A stretch of 64,000 nucleotides of DNA from Microbispora siamensis (GTDB lineage: Bacteria; Actinomycetota; Actinomycetes; Streptosporangiales; Streptosporangiaceae), in assembly GCF_016863095.1 (NCBI RefSeq), contig NZ_BOOF01000012.1, positions 124,001-188,000 on the forward strand, in the 5' to 3' direction. The notes beneath the pieces are model-generated. The model had not been told where the DNA came from, did not search any database, and saw only the letters and a list, made by a program, of their open reading frames with translations. Position numbers and translations under genes: made by a program. Position 1 is the stretch's first letter, and every line of letters begins with the position of its first letter. Shown here piece after piece: positions 49,664 to 56,930 of this stretch.

Positions 49664-51307
49664 GTGGCGGGACATGTGGAGGTGGACCGGCTCACCTACG
49701 TGCTGCCGGACGGGCGGCTACTCCTGCACGAGGTGTCGTTCCGCGTCGGCGAGGGCGTCAAGGCCGGGCTGGTGGGGCCGAATGGCGCGGGCAAGACCAC
49801 GCTGCTGCGGCTGATCGCCGGAGATCTGCGCCCGGACGACGGCCGGGTGAGCCACTCGGGCGGGCTGGGGGTGATGCGGCAGTTCATCGGTGGTGTCCGT
49901 GACGACCGGACCCTGCACGACCTGCTGTTGTCCGTGGCTCCGGAGCGGGTCAGGACCGCCGCGGTGGCCCTCCGGCGGGCGGAGTCGGCGCTGGCGGAGC
50001 GTGACGACGAGGCGGCGCAACTGGCCTACGCGCAGGCGATCGGCGACTACGCCGACGCCGGCGGCTACGACATGGAGGTGGTGTGGGACACCTGCGCGAC
50101 GGCGGCGCTGGGCCTGCCTTACGATGCGGTCCGGCGGCGGCCGGTGAGCACCCTGTCGGGCGGGGAGCAGAAGCGGGTCGTGCTGGAGGCGCTGCTGCGC
50201 GGCCCCGACCAGGTGCTGCTGCTGGACGAGCCGGACAACTACCTGGACGTGCCCGCCAAGCAATGGCTGGAGGGGCGGCTGCGTGCCACGTCGAAGACGG
50301 TGCTGCTGGTCTCCCACGACCGGCGGTTGCTGGCCGAGGTCGCGGACCGCATCGTCACGGTGGAGTCGCGCGGCGTGTGGGTGCACGGCGGGGGTTTCGC
50401 CACCTACGCCCAGGGCCGCCGTGACCGCATCGACCGGCTGGAGGAGCGGCGGCGCCGCTGGGACGAGGAGCACGCCAAGCTCAGGCGCCTGGTGCAGACC
50501 CTCCGGCAGACGGCGGCCAACAACGACGCGCTGTCGTCCGCCTACCGGGCCGCCCGCACCCGGCTGGAACGGTTCGAGCAGGCGGGGCCGCCCGAACGCC
50601 CGCCCAGGCGGCAGAACGTGCGGATACGGTTGCGCGGCGGCCGGACCGGCAAACGCGCCGTGGTCTGCGAGGGCCTGGAGCTCACCGGGCTGATGCGGCC
50701 GTTCGACGTGGAGATCTGGTACGGCGAGCGCGTGGGCGTCCTCGGGTCGAACGGCTCGGGCAAGTCGCACTTCCTGCGGCTGCTGGCCGAGGCCGCCGAC
50801 AGCGCGGTCCCCAGAGGCGCGGCTCCCCCGGTGCGCCACAGCGGTTCCGTACGGCTGGGCGCGCGGGTGGTGCCCGGCCACTTCGTGCAGACCCATGCCC
50901 GGCCCGAGCTGCATGGACGCACCCCCGCCGAGCTGGTGACGTCCGGGCATGCGCTCACGCTGAACGATGCGATGGCCGCGCTGGCCCGCTACGAGCTCGC
51001 GCCGGCCGCCGGGCAGCCGTTCGAGACCCTGTCCGGCGGGCAGCAGGCGCGGTTGCAGATCCTGCTGCTGGAGCTGTCGGGGGCGACCCTGCTGCTGCTC
51101 GACGAACCGACCGACAATCTCGACCTGGCCAGTGCCGAGGCCCTGCAACAGGGGCTGGCGTCCTTCTCCGGCACGGTCCTGGCCGTCACGCACGACCGCT
51201 GGTTCGCCGCCGACTTCGACCGCTTCCTCGTCTTCGGCGCTGACGGGACGGTGTACGAGAGCGCCGAGCCGGTGTGGGACGAGGCCCGGGTCAGGCGTGG
51301 ACACTGA
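49664..51307 (+). CDS. ABC-F family ATPase, possible ribosome-protection protein
   Basis: 547 residues, two ATPase domains in one chain and no membrane part. First domain: GPNGAGKTTLLRL, LSGGEQKRVVLEA, LLLDEPDNYLD. Interdomain linker about residues 245-320, charged coiled coil (RIDRLEERRRRWDEEHAKLRRL). Second domain: GSNGSGKSHFLRL, LSGGQQARLQILL, LLLDEPTDNLD. ABC-F proteins act on the ribosome, some giving antibiotic resistance. The TetR neighbour and operator favour a drug-inducible protection role. DEPD replaces the usual DEPT in domain one. Confidence 0.9.
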   Translation: MAGHVEVDRLTYVLPDGRLLLHEVSFRVGEGVKAGLVGPNGAGKTTLLRLIAGDLRPDDGRVSHSGGLGVMRQFIGGVRDDRTLHDLLLSVAPERVRTAAVALRRAESALAERDDEAAQLAYAQAIGDYADAGGYDMEVVWDTCATAALGLPYDAVRRRPVSTLSGGEQKRVVLEALLRGPDQVLLLDEPDNYLDVPAKQWLEGRLRATSKTVLLVSHDRRLLAEVADRIVTVESRGVWVHGGGFATYAQGRRDRIDRLEERRRRWDEEHAKLRRLVQTLRQTAANNDALSSAYRAARTRLERFEQAGPPERPPRRQNVRIRLRGGRTGKRAVVCEGLELTGLMRPFDVEIWYGERVGVLGSNGSGKSHFLRLLAEAADSAVPRGAAPPVRHSGSVRLGARVVPGHFVQTHARPELHGRTPAELVTSGHALTLNDAMAALARYELAPAAGQPFETLSGGQQARLQILLLELSGATLLLLDEPTDNLDLASAEALQQGLASFSGTVLAVTHDRWFAADFDRFLVFGADGTVYESAEPVWDEARVRRGH

Positions 51308-51333
51308 CGCCGTGCCGTCAGGACGGGCAGGCG

Positions 51334-51364
51334 CGCGCACGGCCGGCCGGGCACACCGTGCGCG
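51334..51364. terminator. Bidirectional terminator hairpin
   Basis: CGCGCACGG (51334-51342) pairs with CCGTGCGCG (51356-51364), 13-base loop, between the convergent ABC-F and VOC genes. Confidence 0.65.
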
Positions 51365-51415
51365 GCGGGCCGGGCGCGGGAACCGCGGCCAGGGCCAGCT
51401 CGTTCCGCGGCCGCG

Positions 51416-51739
51416 TCAGGAGACGCAGACGCAGAACTCGTTGCCCTCGGGATCGCGCCAGACCTGCCAGAGGTTCTCGTGCATCTCCCCTACCGGTGTG
51501 GCTCCGAGCGCGGCGGCGCGGGCGACGGCGCCGGCGAAGTCGTCGGCGACCAGATCCAGGTGGATGCGGTTCTTCACGGTCTTGGGTTCGGGGACCCGTT
51601 GCAGGGCCAGATCGGGACCGAGACTGATCCAGTCGTCCTCGCGGCGGGTGATGTCCCGCTCCAGCAGCCGGCTCCAGAACCCGGCGAGCCCGTCGAGGTC
51701 GTTGGCGTCGATGACCACGCCACCCAGGCGAATGCTCAT
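51416..51739 (-). CDS. VOC-family protein
   Basis: 107 residues from ATG 51739 with GGGGGAAG upstream. MSIRLGGVVIDANDLDGLAGFWSRLL opens the fold, and HLDLVADDFAGAVARAAALGA and VWRDPEGNEFCVCV close it; the Glu in EGNEFCV is a usual metal ligand. Function unknown; small stand-alone gene. Confidence 0.88.
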   Translation of the reverse strand: MSIRLGGVVIDANDLDGLAGFWSRLLERDITRREDDWISLGPDLALQRVPEPKTVKNRIHLDLVADDFAGAVARAAALGATPVGEMHENLWQVWRDPEGNEFCVCVS

Positions 51740-51851
51740 TCTTCCCCCTCGGCGTACCGATTGATCGTGGCTGGACCCGTTGTCCAGGCCGGTACGGATC
51801 TCGACCATGGCAGAAGGAGGATCTTCCGAGGAAGAGGCAGGGATCGCACGC

Positions 51852-52060
51852 ATGAACCCGGTTGTCATACGCCGTCTCGGCGGCGAGGACTGGCCTACCT
51901 GGCGCCGTCTGCGGCTGGCGGCACTCGCGTGTCCCGGCGGACCGGGCCGGGGCCGTCGAGCTCTTCGGCATGTGGGTGCGTCCCGAGGTCATACCAACTC
52001 CATCCGCGCGACCCGGGCCTGCGCAAGTACGTCATGGTCAAGGGCGTCGGCGAACGCTGA
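51852..52060 (+). pseudogene. Broken GNAT acetyltransferase gene
   Basis: The frame from ATG 51852 reads VVIRRLGGEDWPTWRRLRLA, a standard GNAT N-terminus, then jumps. A different frame supplies AVELFGMWVRPEV, the central GNAT strand, with the residues between missing. A third frame gives LHPRDPGLRKYVMVKGVGER and a stop at 52060, a plausible C-terminus. So an internal deletion and frameshifts have removed most of the gene, including the acetyl-CoA loop. The family call rests on these pieces. Confidence 0.6.
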
Positions 52061-52297
52061 CGCCTGTTTCCCCGGTGGCTCGCACGGGTGGTGCCGTCGA
52101 TGCCGGGCAGTGCGCCGTCCGGGCATGGGGCTGTGGGCGGCAGTCGCGCGGCCGGGTTGGCCTGCGGGCGTACGTCTCCGGGCCGATGCCGCCTCTGCGG
52201 CGGCCGGTTAGTCTCGCGGCATGGACCCCCTAACGGCCACCCCGTCGCCTGCGCGCGCCGCTCGCCGCGGCGTTGTTCGCGAGAGGGCACACCGGCG

Positions 52298-53473
52298 ATG
52301 ACGAGAACGAAGGCCGCGGCCTGGGCGGGGGGTGTCGCCTACCTCCTCATGGTGGGCCTGCTGGTGGGGGGCGCGACGGGGGCGCCGGGCACGGTCCAGG
52401 CTGCCGGTTCCCTGCTCGCCGTGAGCCTGCTCGCCGGTATGGTGCGGCGGAAGCCGCTGCTGGCACTGGCGATGGCGCTGTTCGGATCCACTGCTGTGGT
52501 GGTGGGCAGTCGGGGCTCCGTCTATGAGAGCCTGGCGACGGCGTACCAGGGCCGGTTCCTGTCGTATCTGGCGGTGGAACTCGTCCTGGGCTTCGTCGTC
52601 GCCACCTGCGCACGCCGGGCTTCGATCGTCGCCTCGGCCGTGTCTTTCACCGTGCAACTCCTGGTGATCGGCGGCTTCTCAGGCGGGAACGACCTGACCG
52701 TCAACGGGGTCATCGCGCTCCTGGCGATGGCCGCATCGTGCATGGCCGGCCTCCTGATTCGCGAGCGCCGCGAACACGCGGCGGCGCTGCGTGCGCAGGA
52801 GGTGGCCGAGGCCGTGACCGCCGAACGGCTGCGGATCGCACGGGAGCTGCACGACATGGTCGCGCACAGCATCGGCATCATCACCATCCAGGCCGGTGTG
52901 GGGAGCCGGGTCATACAGACCCAGCCGGCGGAGGCCGGCGAGGCGCTGCGCGCCATCGAGGCCACCAGCAGGCAGACCCTGTCGAGCCTTCGGCGCACGC
53001 TTGTGGCGCTCCGTCAGGCCGGCGGGGGCGCGATCGGCTCGGAGCGGTCGCCGCTCGCACCCTCGCCGGGCCTGGCAGACGTCGAACAACTGGCGGCGGT
53101 GACCGCGGACGCGGGGGTGCGGGTCGACGTGCGCCGTAGTGGGGAGCAGCGTCCTTTGCCGGCGGACATCGATCTGGCCGCCTACCGCATCGTGCAGGAG
53201 GCGCTGACCAACGTGGTCCGCCACGCGGGCACCGGCCACTGCCGGGTGGCCATCGACTTCGGGGACGAGGAGCTGTCGGTGGAGGTCGTCGACGACGGGT
53301 GCGGCGCCACCGGAAACGGATCGGCGCACGGCTTCGGCATCGTCGGCATGCGGGAGCGGGCCGGCCTGCTCAACGGCCACCTCAGCGCCGGGCCGCGCCC
53401 CGAGGGCGGCTTCCGGGTGGCGGCCCGGCTGCCGCTGCCCGAACCCGCCCCAGTCGCGGTGGAGGCCCCATGA
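52298..53473 (+). CDS. Sensor histidine kinase (NarL/LiaS-type)
   Basis: 391 residues from ATG 52298. Membrane region at residues about 10-155 with several helices (AWAGGVAYLLMVGLLVGG, LVSLLAG and so on). The HisKA_3 box is ERLRIARELHDMVAHSIGIITIQAGVG with the phospho-accepting His; HATPase follows (AAYRIVQEALTNVVRHAG, VVDDGCGATG, HGFGIVGMRERAGLLNG). No extracellular sensor loop is large, so it may sense membrane stress. Overlaps its response regulator by ATGA. Confidence 0.93.
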   Translation: MTRTKAAAWAGGVAYLLMVGLLVGGATGAPGTVQAAGSLLAVSLLAGMVRRKPLLALAMALFGSTAVVVGSRGSVYESLATAYQGRFLSYLAVELVLGFVVATCARRASIVASAVSFTVQLLVIGGFSGGNDLTVNGVIALLAMAASCMAGLLIRERREHAAALRAQEVAEAVTAERLRIARELHDMVAHSIGIITIQAGVGSRVIQTQPAEAGEALRAIEATSRQTLSSLRRTLVALRQAGGGAIGSERSPLAPSPGLADVEQLAAVTADAGVRVDVRRSGEQRPLPADIDLAAYRIVQEALTNVVRHAGTGHCRVAIDFGDEELSVEVVDDGCGATGNGSAHGFGIVGMRERAGLLNGHLSAGPRPEGGFRVAARLPLPEPAPVAVEAP

Positions 53474-54132
53474 CCGTCCGGATCCTGCTCGCCGACGACC
53501 AGCCGCTGGTGCGGTCCGGGCTGCGCGTGCTCATCGCCGACCACCCCGACCTGGAGGTCGTCGGTGAGGCCGCCACCGGCGCCGAAGCGGTGCGGCTGGT
53601 CGGCGACCTCGGCCCCGACGTCGTGGTGATGGACATCAGGATGCCCGGCATGGACGGCATCGAGGCCACCCGCCGGATCACGGCCGGCCCGGCGACGACC
53701 CGCGTCCTCGTCCTGACCACATTCGACGAGGACGACCACGTGTACGGCGCGCTCCGGGCCGGCGCGAGCGGCTTCGTGGTCAAGGACATGGCGCTGGACG
53801 ACATCCTCGCGGCGATCCGCGTGGTCGCCGCCGGCGACGCGCTCATCGCGCCGAGCGTGACGCGCCGTCTGATCGCGGACTTCGTCCGGCGCCCCGGAGC
53901 CGCCCCGGGGCGCTCCCAACGGCCGATCGAGGGCATCACCGAGCGGGAACGCGAAGTGCTGACCCTGGTCGGGCGGGGCCGGTCGAACACGGAGATCGCG
54001 GAGGACCTCTTCATCACGGTGGCCACCGCAAAGTCGCACGTGTCACGGCTACTCACCAAGCTGGGCGCCCGCGACCGGGTCCAGCTCGTGATCACAGCCT
54101 ATGAGCTGGGGCTCGTGACGCTGCCGCGCTGA
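53470..54132 (+). CDS. Response regulator (NarL/LuxR family)
   Basis: 220 residues. Receiver domain: ILLADDQPLVRSGLRVLI, phospho-Asp in VVVMDIRMPGMDG, Lys in FVVKDM. LuxR-type HTH at about residues 155-215: LTEREREVLTLVGRGRSNTEIAEDLFITVATAKSHVSRLLTKLGARDRVQLV, except it begins GITERER. Partner of the overlapping kinase. Confidence 0.95.
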   Translation: MTVRILLADDQPLVRSGLRVLIADHPDLEVVGEAATGAEAVRLVGDLGPDVVVMDIRMPGMDGIEATRRITAGPATTRVLVLTTFDEDDHVYGALRAGASGFVVKDMALDDILAAIRVVAAGDALIAPSVTRRLIADFVRRPGAAPGRSQRPIEGITEREREVLTLVGRGRSNTEIAEDLFITVATAKSHVSRLLTKLGARDRVQLVITAYELGLVTLPR

Positions 54133-54175
54133 CGGCGTCCCCGGGCTCATGGCGGAGTCCGGACGCGGGTGTTCC

Positions 54176-54625
54176 TCAATCCCCGTCCTCGCCGGGACCG
54201 GGAGGTGGCGCGGAGGCGGTCATCCGTTCGATGATCTTCTTCAGCGCGCTGTGCAGGTGGCGCCGCTCCTCGTCGGTGAGGGTGGCGGTGGCGTGTTCGG
54301 CCAGCAGGCGCCTGGCCTCGGCGATCGGTTGTTCCGCGGCGCGGGCCTTCGGGGTCAGGTGGAGCCGGACGAGCCTGCCGTCCGCCGGGTCGCGGCGCCG
54401 TACGAGCAGTCCGGCCGCCTCCATGCGGGTGGCGGTGTTGACGACGGTCGGGGTGGTGACCTGCAGGCGGGCCGCCAGCTCCCCCGGCGTCAGCCCGTCG
54501 GTCTCCCACAGGACCTCCAGCACGAGGTTCTGTCCCACGCGCACGCCGTGGCGGCTCATGGCCTCGTCCGCCGCCGCACGTAACAGCTTCTGCGCCCGTG
54601 TGAGCAGCCTCAGCACTTCGGTCAC
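54176..54625 (-). CDS. MarR-family regulator
   Basis: 149 residues from GTG 54625. Winged helix: ELAARLQVTTPTVVNTATRMEAAGLLVRRRDPADGRLVRLHLTPKARA, the DxRxxR-like wing being DPADGRLVRL. Divergent from an epimerase-like gene. Two copies of one site lie between them. Confidence 0.93.
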   Translation of the reverse strand: MTEVLRLLTRAQKLLRAAADEAMSRHGVRVGQNLVLEVLWETDGLTPGELAARLQVTTPTVVNTATRMEAAGLLVRRRDPADGRLVRLHLTPKARAAEQPIAEARRLLAEHATATLTDEERRHLHSALKKIIERMTASAPPPGPGEDGD

Positions 54626-54644
54626 CTGGCCATCCTACGATTCG

Positions 54645-54694
54645 TTTGCCTGCTAGCGATCTCGCCGTTACGCTGATCATTAGCTTGCTATCGA
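54645..54694. promoter_or_regulatory. Paired MarR operator candidates
   Basis: TTTGCCTGCTAGCGA (54645-54659) and TTAGCTTGCTATCGA (54680-54694) agree at 12 of 15 positions. The second contains the dyad TAGC-TT-GCTA. One copy is 20 bases from the MarR start, the other directly before the ribosome site of the epimerase-like gene. Confidence 0.65.
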
Positions 54695-54709
54695 ATGGGA
54701 GGGATCCGG

Positions 54710-55720
54710 ATGATCCTCGTGACGGGCGGCCGCGGCTTCATCGGCGCGCACACCGTGCGGGCCCTGCTCGACCTCGGCGAACGCTGCGTGCTCGGCCAGC
54801 GGGCGGCGGGACCGCCGCCGGCCCTGGTGAACGAGCGGGAGGTGCGGGACGGGCGGGCCGTGGTGGAGCCGATGGACTGCACCGACCCCGGCAGCGTCCT
54901 GGCGGTCGGCAGACGTCACCGCGTCACCGGCATCGTGCACCTGGCCGCGGCGGGAATGGGCGCATCGGCGCCACTGGACGAGCTGTCGGCGAACACGGCC
55001 GGGCTGTTCACCGTGCTGCGCGCCGCGCGGGAGTGGGGCGTCGGCCGCGTCGTCGTCGCGAGCACGATCGGCGTGTACGCGGGGGTCGCGGGCCCCGCCC
55101 TCCGCGAGGACACCCCGTTGCCGGTCGGGAGCCCGCATCCGATCCCGGCCGGCAAGAAGATCGCCGAAATCGTCGCCGACGTCGCCGCATCATCCGGGCT
55201 GGACGTGGTCGCCGCCCGGATCGGGGCGATCTGGGGTCCGCTGGGCAGGCCGTCCTCGCCATTCTTCGCCGCGCCCCGGCTCGTCCACGCCGCCGCGCGC
55301 CACGCGGCGGCCGACGGCGGCGCGAGCGTCTCCGCCGTCTCCCCTGCCGCCCCCGGCGAGGGCGGCACCCCAGGCGAGGCGGCGCCCTCCTACGCGGGGG
55401 ACGCGATCGACATGTGCTACGCGCGCGACTGCGGGCGGGCGCTCGCGCTCCTGCAGACGACCGCGGCGCTACGCCACCGCACCTACAACATCGGCGGCGG
55501 GCGGGCCGTCGCCAACCAGGAAGTCGCCGCCGCCATCGGCAGGGCCGTGCCGGGGGCGGCACCCGTACTGCTTCCCGGGCGCTCCCCGGGAGCGCCCGCC
55601 GTGGACGCCTGTCTCGACATCTCCCGGCTGCAAGAGGACACCGGCTACGCCCCCGGCTACGACCTCGACCGGGCCGTGGCCGACTACGTCGGCTGGCTGC
55701 GGGCGGGCAACTCCCGCTGA
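54710..55720 (+). CDS. NAD(P)-dependent epimerase/dehydratase-like protein (extended SDR)
   Basis: 336 residues from ATG 54710, GGGAGGG upstream. Rossmann motif ILVTGGRGFIGA at the start, VVVASTIGVYAGV (the Ser/Thr strand), and late NIGGGRAVANQEVAAAIG. The catalytic YxxxK expected near residues 145-152 reads PIPAGKKIAE: the Lys is kept but no Tyr is in place. It may thus be a binding or redox-sensing protein, or use another residue. Expression probably controlled by the divergent MarR. Confidence 0.85.
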   Translation: MILVTGGRGFIGAHTVRALLDLGERCVLGQRAAGPPPALVNEREVRDGRAVVEPMDCTDPGSVLAVGRRHRVTGIVHLAAAGMGASAPLDELSANTAGLFTVLRAAREWGVGRVVVASTIGVYAGVAGPALREDTPLPVGSPHPIPAGKKIAEIVADVAASSGLDVVAARIGAIWGPLGRPSSPFFAAPRLVHAAARHAAADGGASVSAVSPAAPGEGGTPGEAAPSYAGDAIDMCYARDCGRALALLQTTAALRHRTYNIGGGRAVANQEVAAAIGRAVPGAAPVLLPGRSPGAPAVDACLDISRLQEDTGYAPGYDLDRAVADYVGWLRAGNSR

Positions 55721-55739
55721 TCGCCACGCGCGCGGGATA

Positions 55740-56456
55740 ATGCCGGGCATGTACGGGGAGAGGGCGTCGCGTGTGCGGGACGCGGTGCTGTGGTGGAGCA
55801 CCTCCCCCGGCTCCGGAGCCGCCGAGCGGCGCGTGCTGCCGGACGGGTGCATGGACGTGATCTGGGCGGACGGCGTGCTGCTGGTGGCGGGGCCGGACAC
55901 CGCCGCACACGTGGTGACCGACCGGCCCGGCGCCCGCTACGTGGGGCTGCGCTTCGGCCCGGGCACCGGCCCGATGGTCTTCGGGGTCCCGGCGCACGAG
56001 CTGCGCGACCGGCGGGTGCCGCTGGCCGACCTGTGGCAGGGCGCCGAGGCACGGCGGCTGACCGAGCGGGCGGGCGAGGCCGCCGATTCGGGCCGTTGCC
56101 TTGGCGCGGTGTTGGAGGAGGAGGCGGCGCGCCGGCTGGGCGCTGCACCCCGCCCTGTGGACGCCGCTCTCGTCGGCGCCGTCATGGAGGGCGTGCGTGC
56201 GGGACTGCCGGTGGCGCAGATCGCCGCCGGCGCGGGGATCGGCGAGCGGCGGCTGCACCGGCGGTGCCTGGAGGCGTTCGGGTACGGGCCGCGGACGCTC
56301 GGCCGCATCCTGCGGATGAACCGGGCGGTGGACCTGGCCCGCGGGGGCACGCCGTTCGCCACGGTGGCCGCCGTGGCCGGGTACGCCGACCAGGCCCACC
56401 TGTCTCGTGAGGTGAGGTCGCTGACCGGCGTGACCCTCGGCGCGCTGATCGGCTGA
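55740..56456 (+). CDS. AraC-family regulator
   Basis: 238 residues from ATG 55740 (ATG 55749 also possible). N-terminal sensor domain of the DUF6597 type (WWSTSPGSGAAERRVLPDGCMDVIW, then RYVGLRFGPGTGPMVFGVPAHEL). AraC HTH at about residues 150-235: LPVAQIAAGAGIGERRLHRRCLEAFGYGPRTLGRILRMNRAVDLA, then second HTH ATVAAVAGYADQAHLSREVRSLTG. Convergent with a VOC gene; such AraC/VOC neighbours are frequent. Confidence 0.9.
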   Translation: MPGMYGERASRVRDAVLWWSTSPGSGAAERRVLPDGCMDVIWADGVLLVAGPDTAAHVVTDRPGARYVGLRFGPGTGPMVFGVPAHELRDRRVPLADLWQGAEARRLTERAGEAADSGRCLGAVLEEEAARRLGAAPRPVDAALVGAVMEGVRAGLPVAQIAAGAGIGERRLHRRCLEAFGYGPRTLGRILRMNRAVDLARGGTPFATVAAVAGYADQAHLSREVRSLTGVTLGALIG

Positions 56457-56461
56457 CGCCG

Positions 56462-56860
56462 TCAGCCGGCGGGCAGGGCGGCGAACAGGTCCACTCCATT
56501 GCCGTCCGGGTCGTGCACCGTCGCGTAGCGCTGCCCCCAGAATGCGTCCCACGGCGGCAGGTGTCCCTCGTATCCGGCCTTGACCAGGTCCTCGTACAGG
56601 CGGTCGACCTCCTCCGGGCTGTCGCAGCGGAAGGCGAGCCCCATGCGCGGCCCGCCGTACGCGGGAGACCAGGAAGGGTCGAACGAGCGGACGGTCGCGA
56701 CGGTGTCCCAGGCGAGGCGCAGCCCGCCGGGAAGGGTCACCTCGACGTGGGGCTCGGTGTCGGCGGAGGGCGGGATGTCCAGCCCGAGCCGCCGGTAGAA
56801 GGACAGGGAGGCGGCCATGTCGGTCACGACCAGGCCGATGAGATCGAACGCAGGTGCCAT
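56462..56860 (-). CDS. VOC-family protein
   Basis: 132 residues from ATG 56860. FDLIGLVVTDMAASLSFYRRLGLDIP at the start, and TVHDPDGNGVDLFAAL at the end, a glyoxalase/bleomycin-resistance-like fold. Likely metal ligands are not all in place, so activity is unknown. Its stop and that of the convergent AraC gene share a perfect 8-bp dyad (56451-56467). Confidence 0.9.
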   Translation of the reverse strand: MAPAFDLIGLVVTDMAASLSFYRRLGLDIPPSADTEPHVEVTLPGGLRLAWDTVATVRSFDPSWSPAYGGPRMGLAFRCDSPEEVDRLYEDLVKAGYEGHLPPWDAFWGQRYATVHDPDGNGVDLFAALPAG

Positions 56861-56930
56861 GACGGCCACGGTAGGAGGCGGCCGGGTCCGCCGTCTTGAA
56901 CGTATCGGACACTCAGCGCAGTCGTGGCCG

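Noticed and set aside
56451..56467. Dyad GGCTGACG/CGTCAGCC over two stop codons
   Set aside because: Single-base loop cannot form an RNA hairpin terminator; likely a by-product of adjacent stops.
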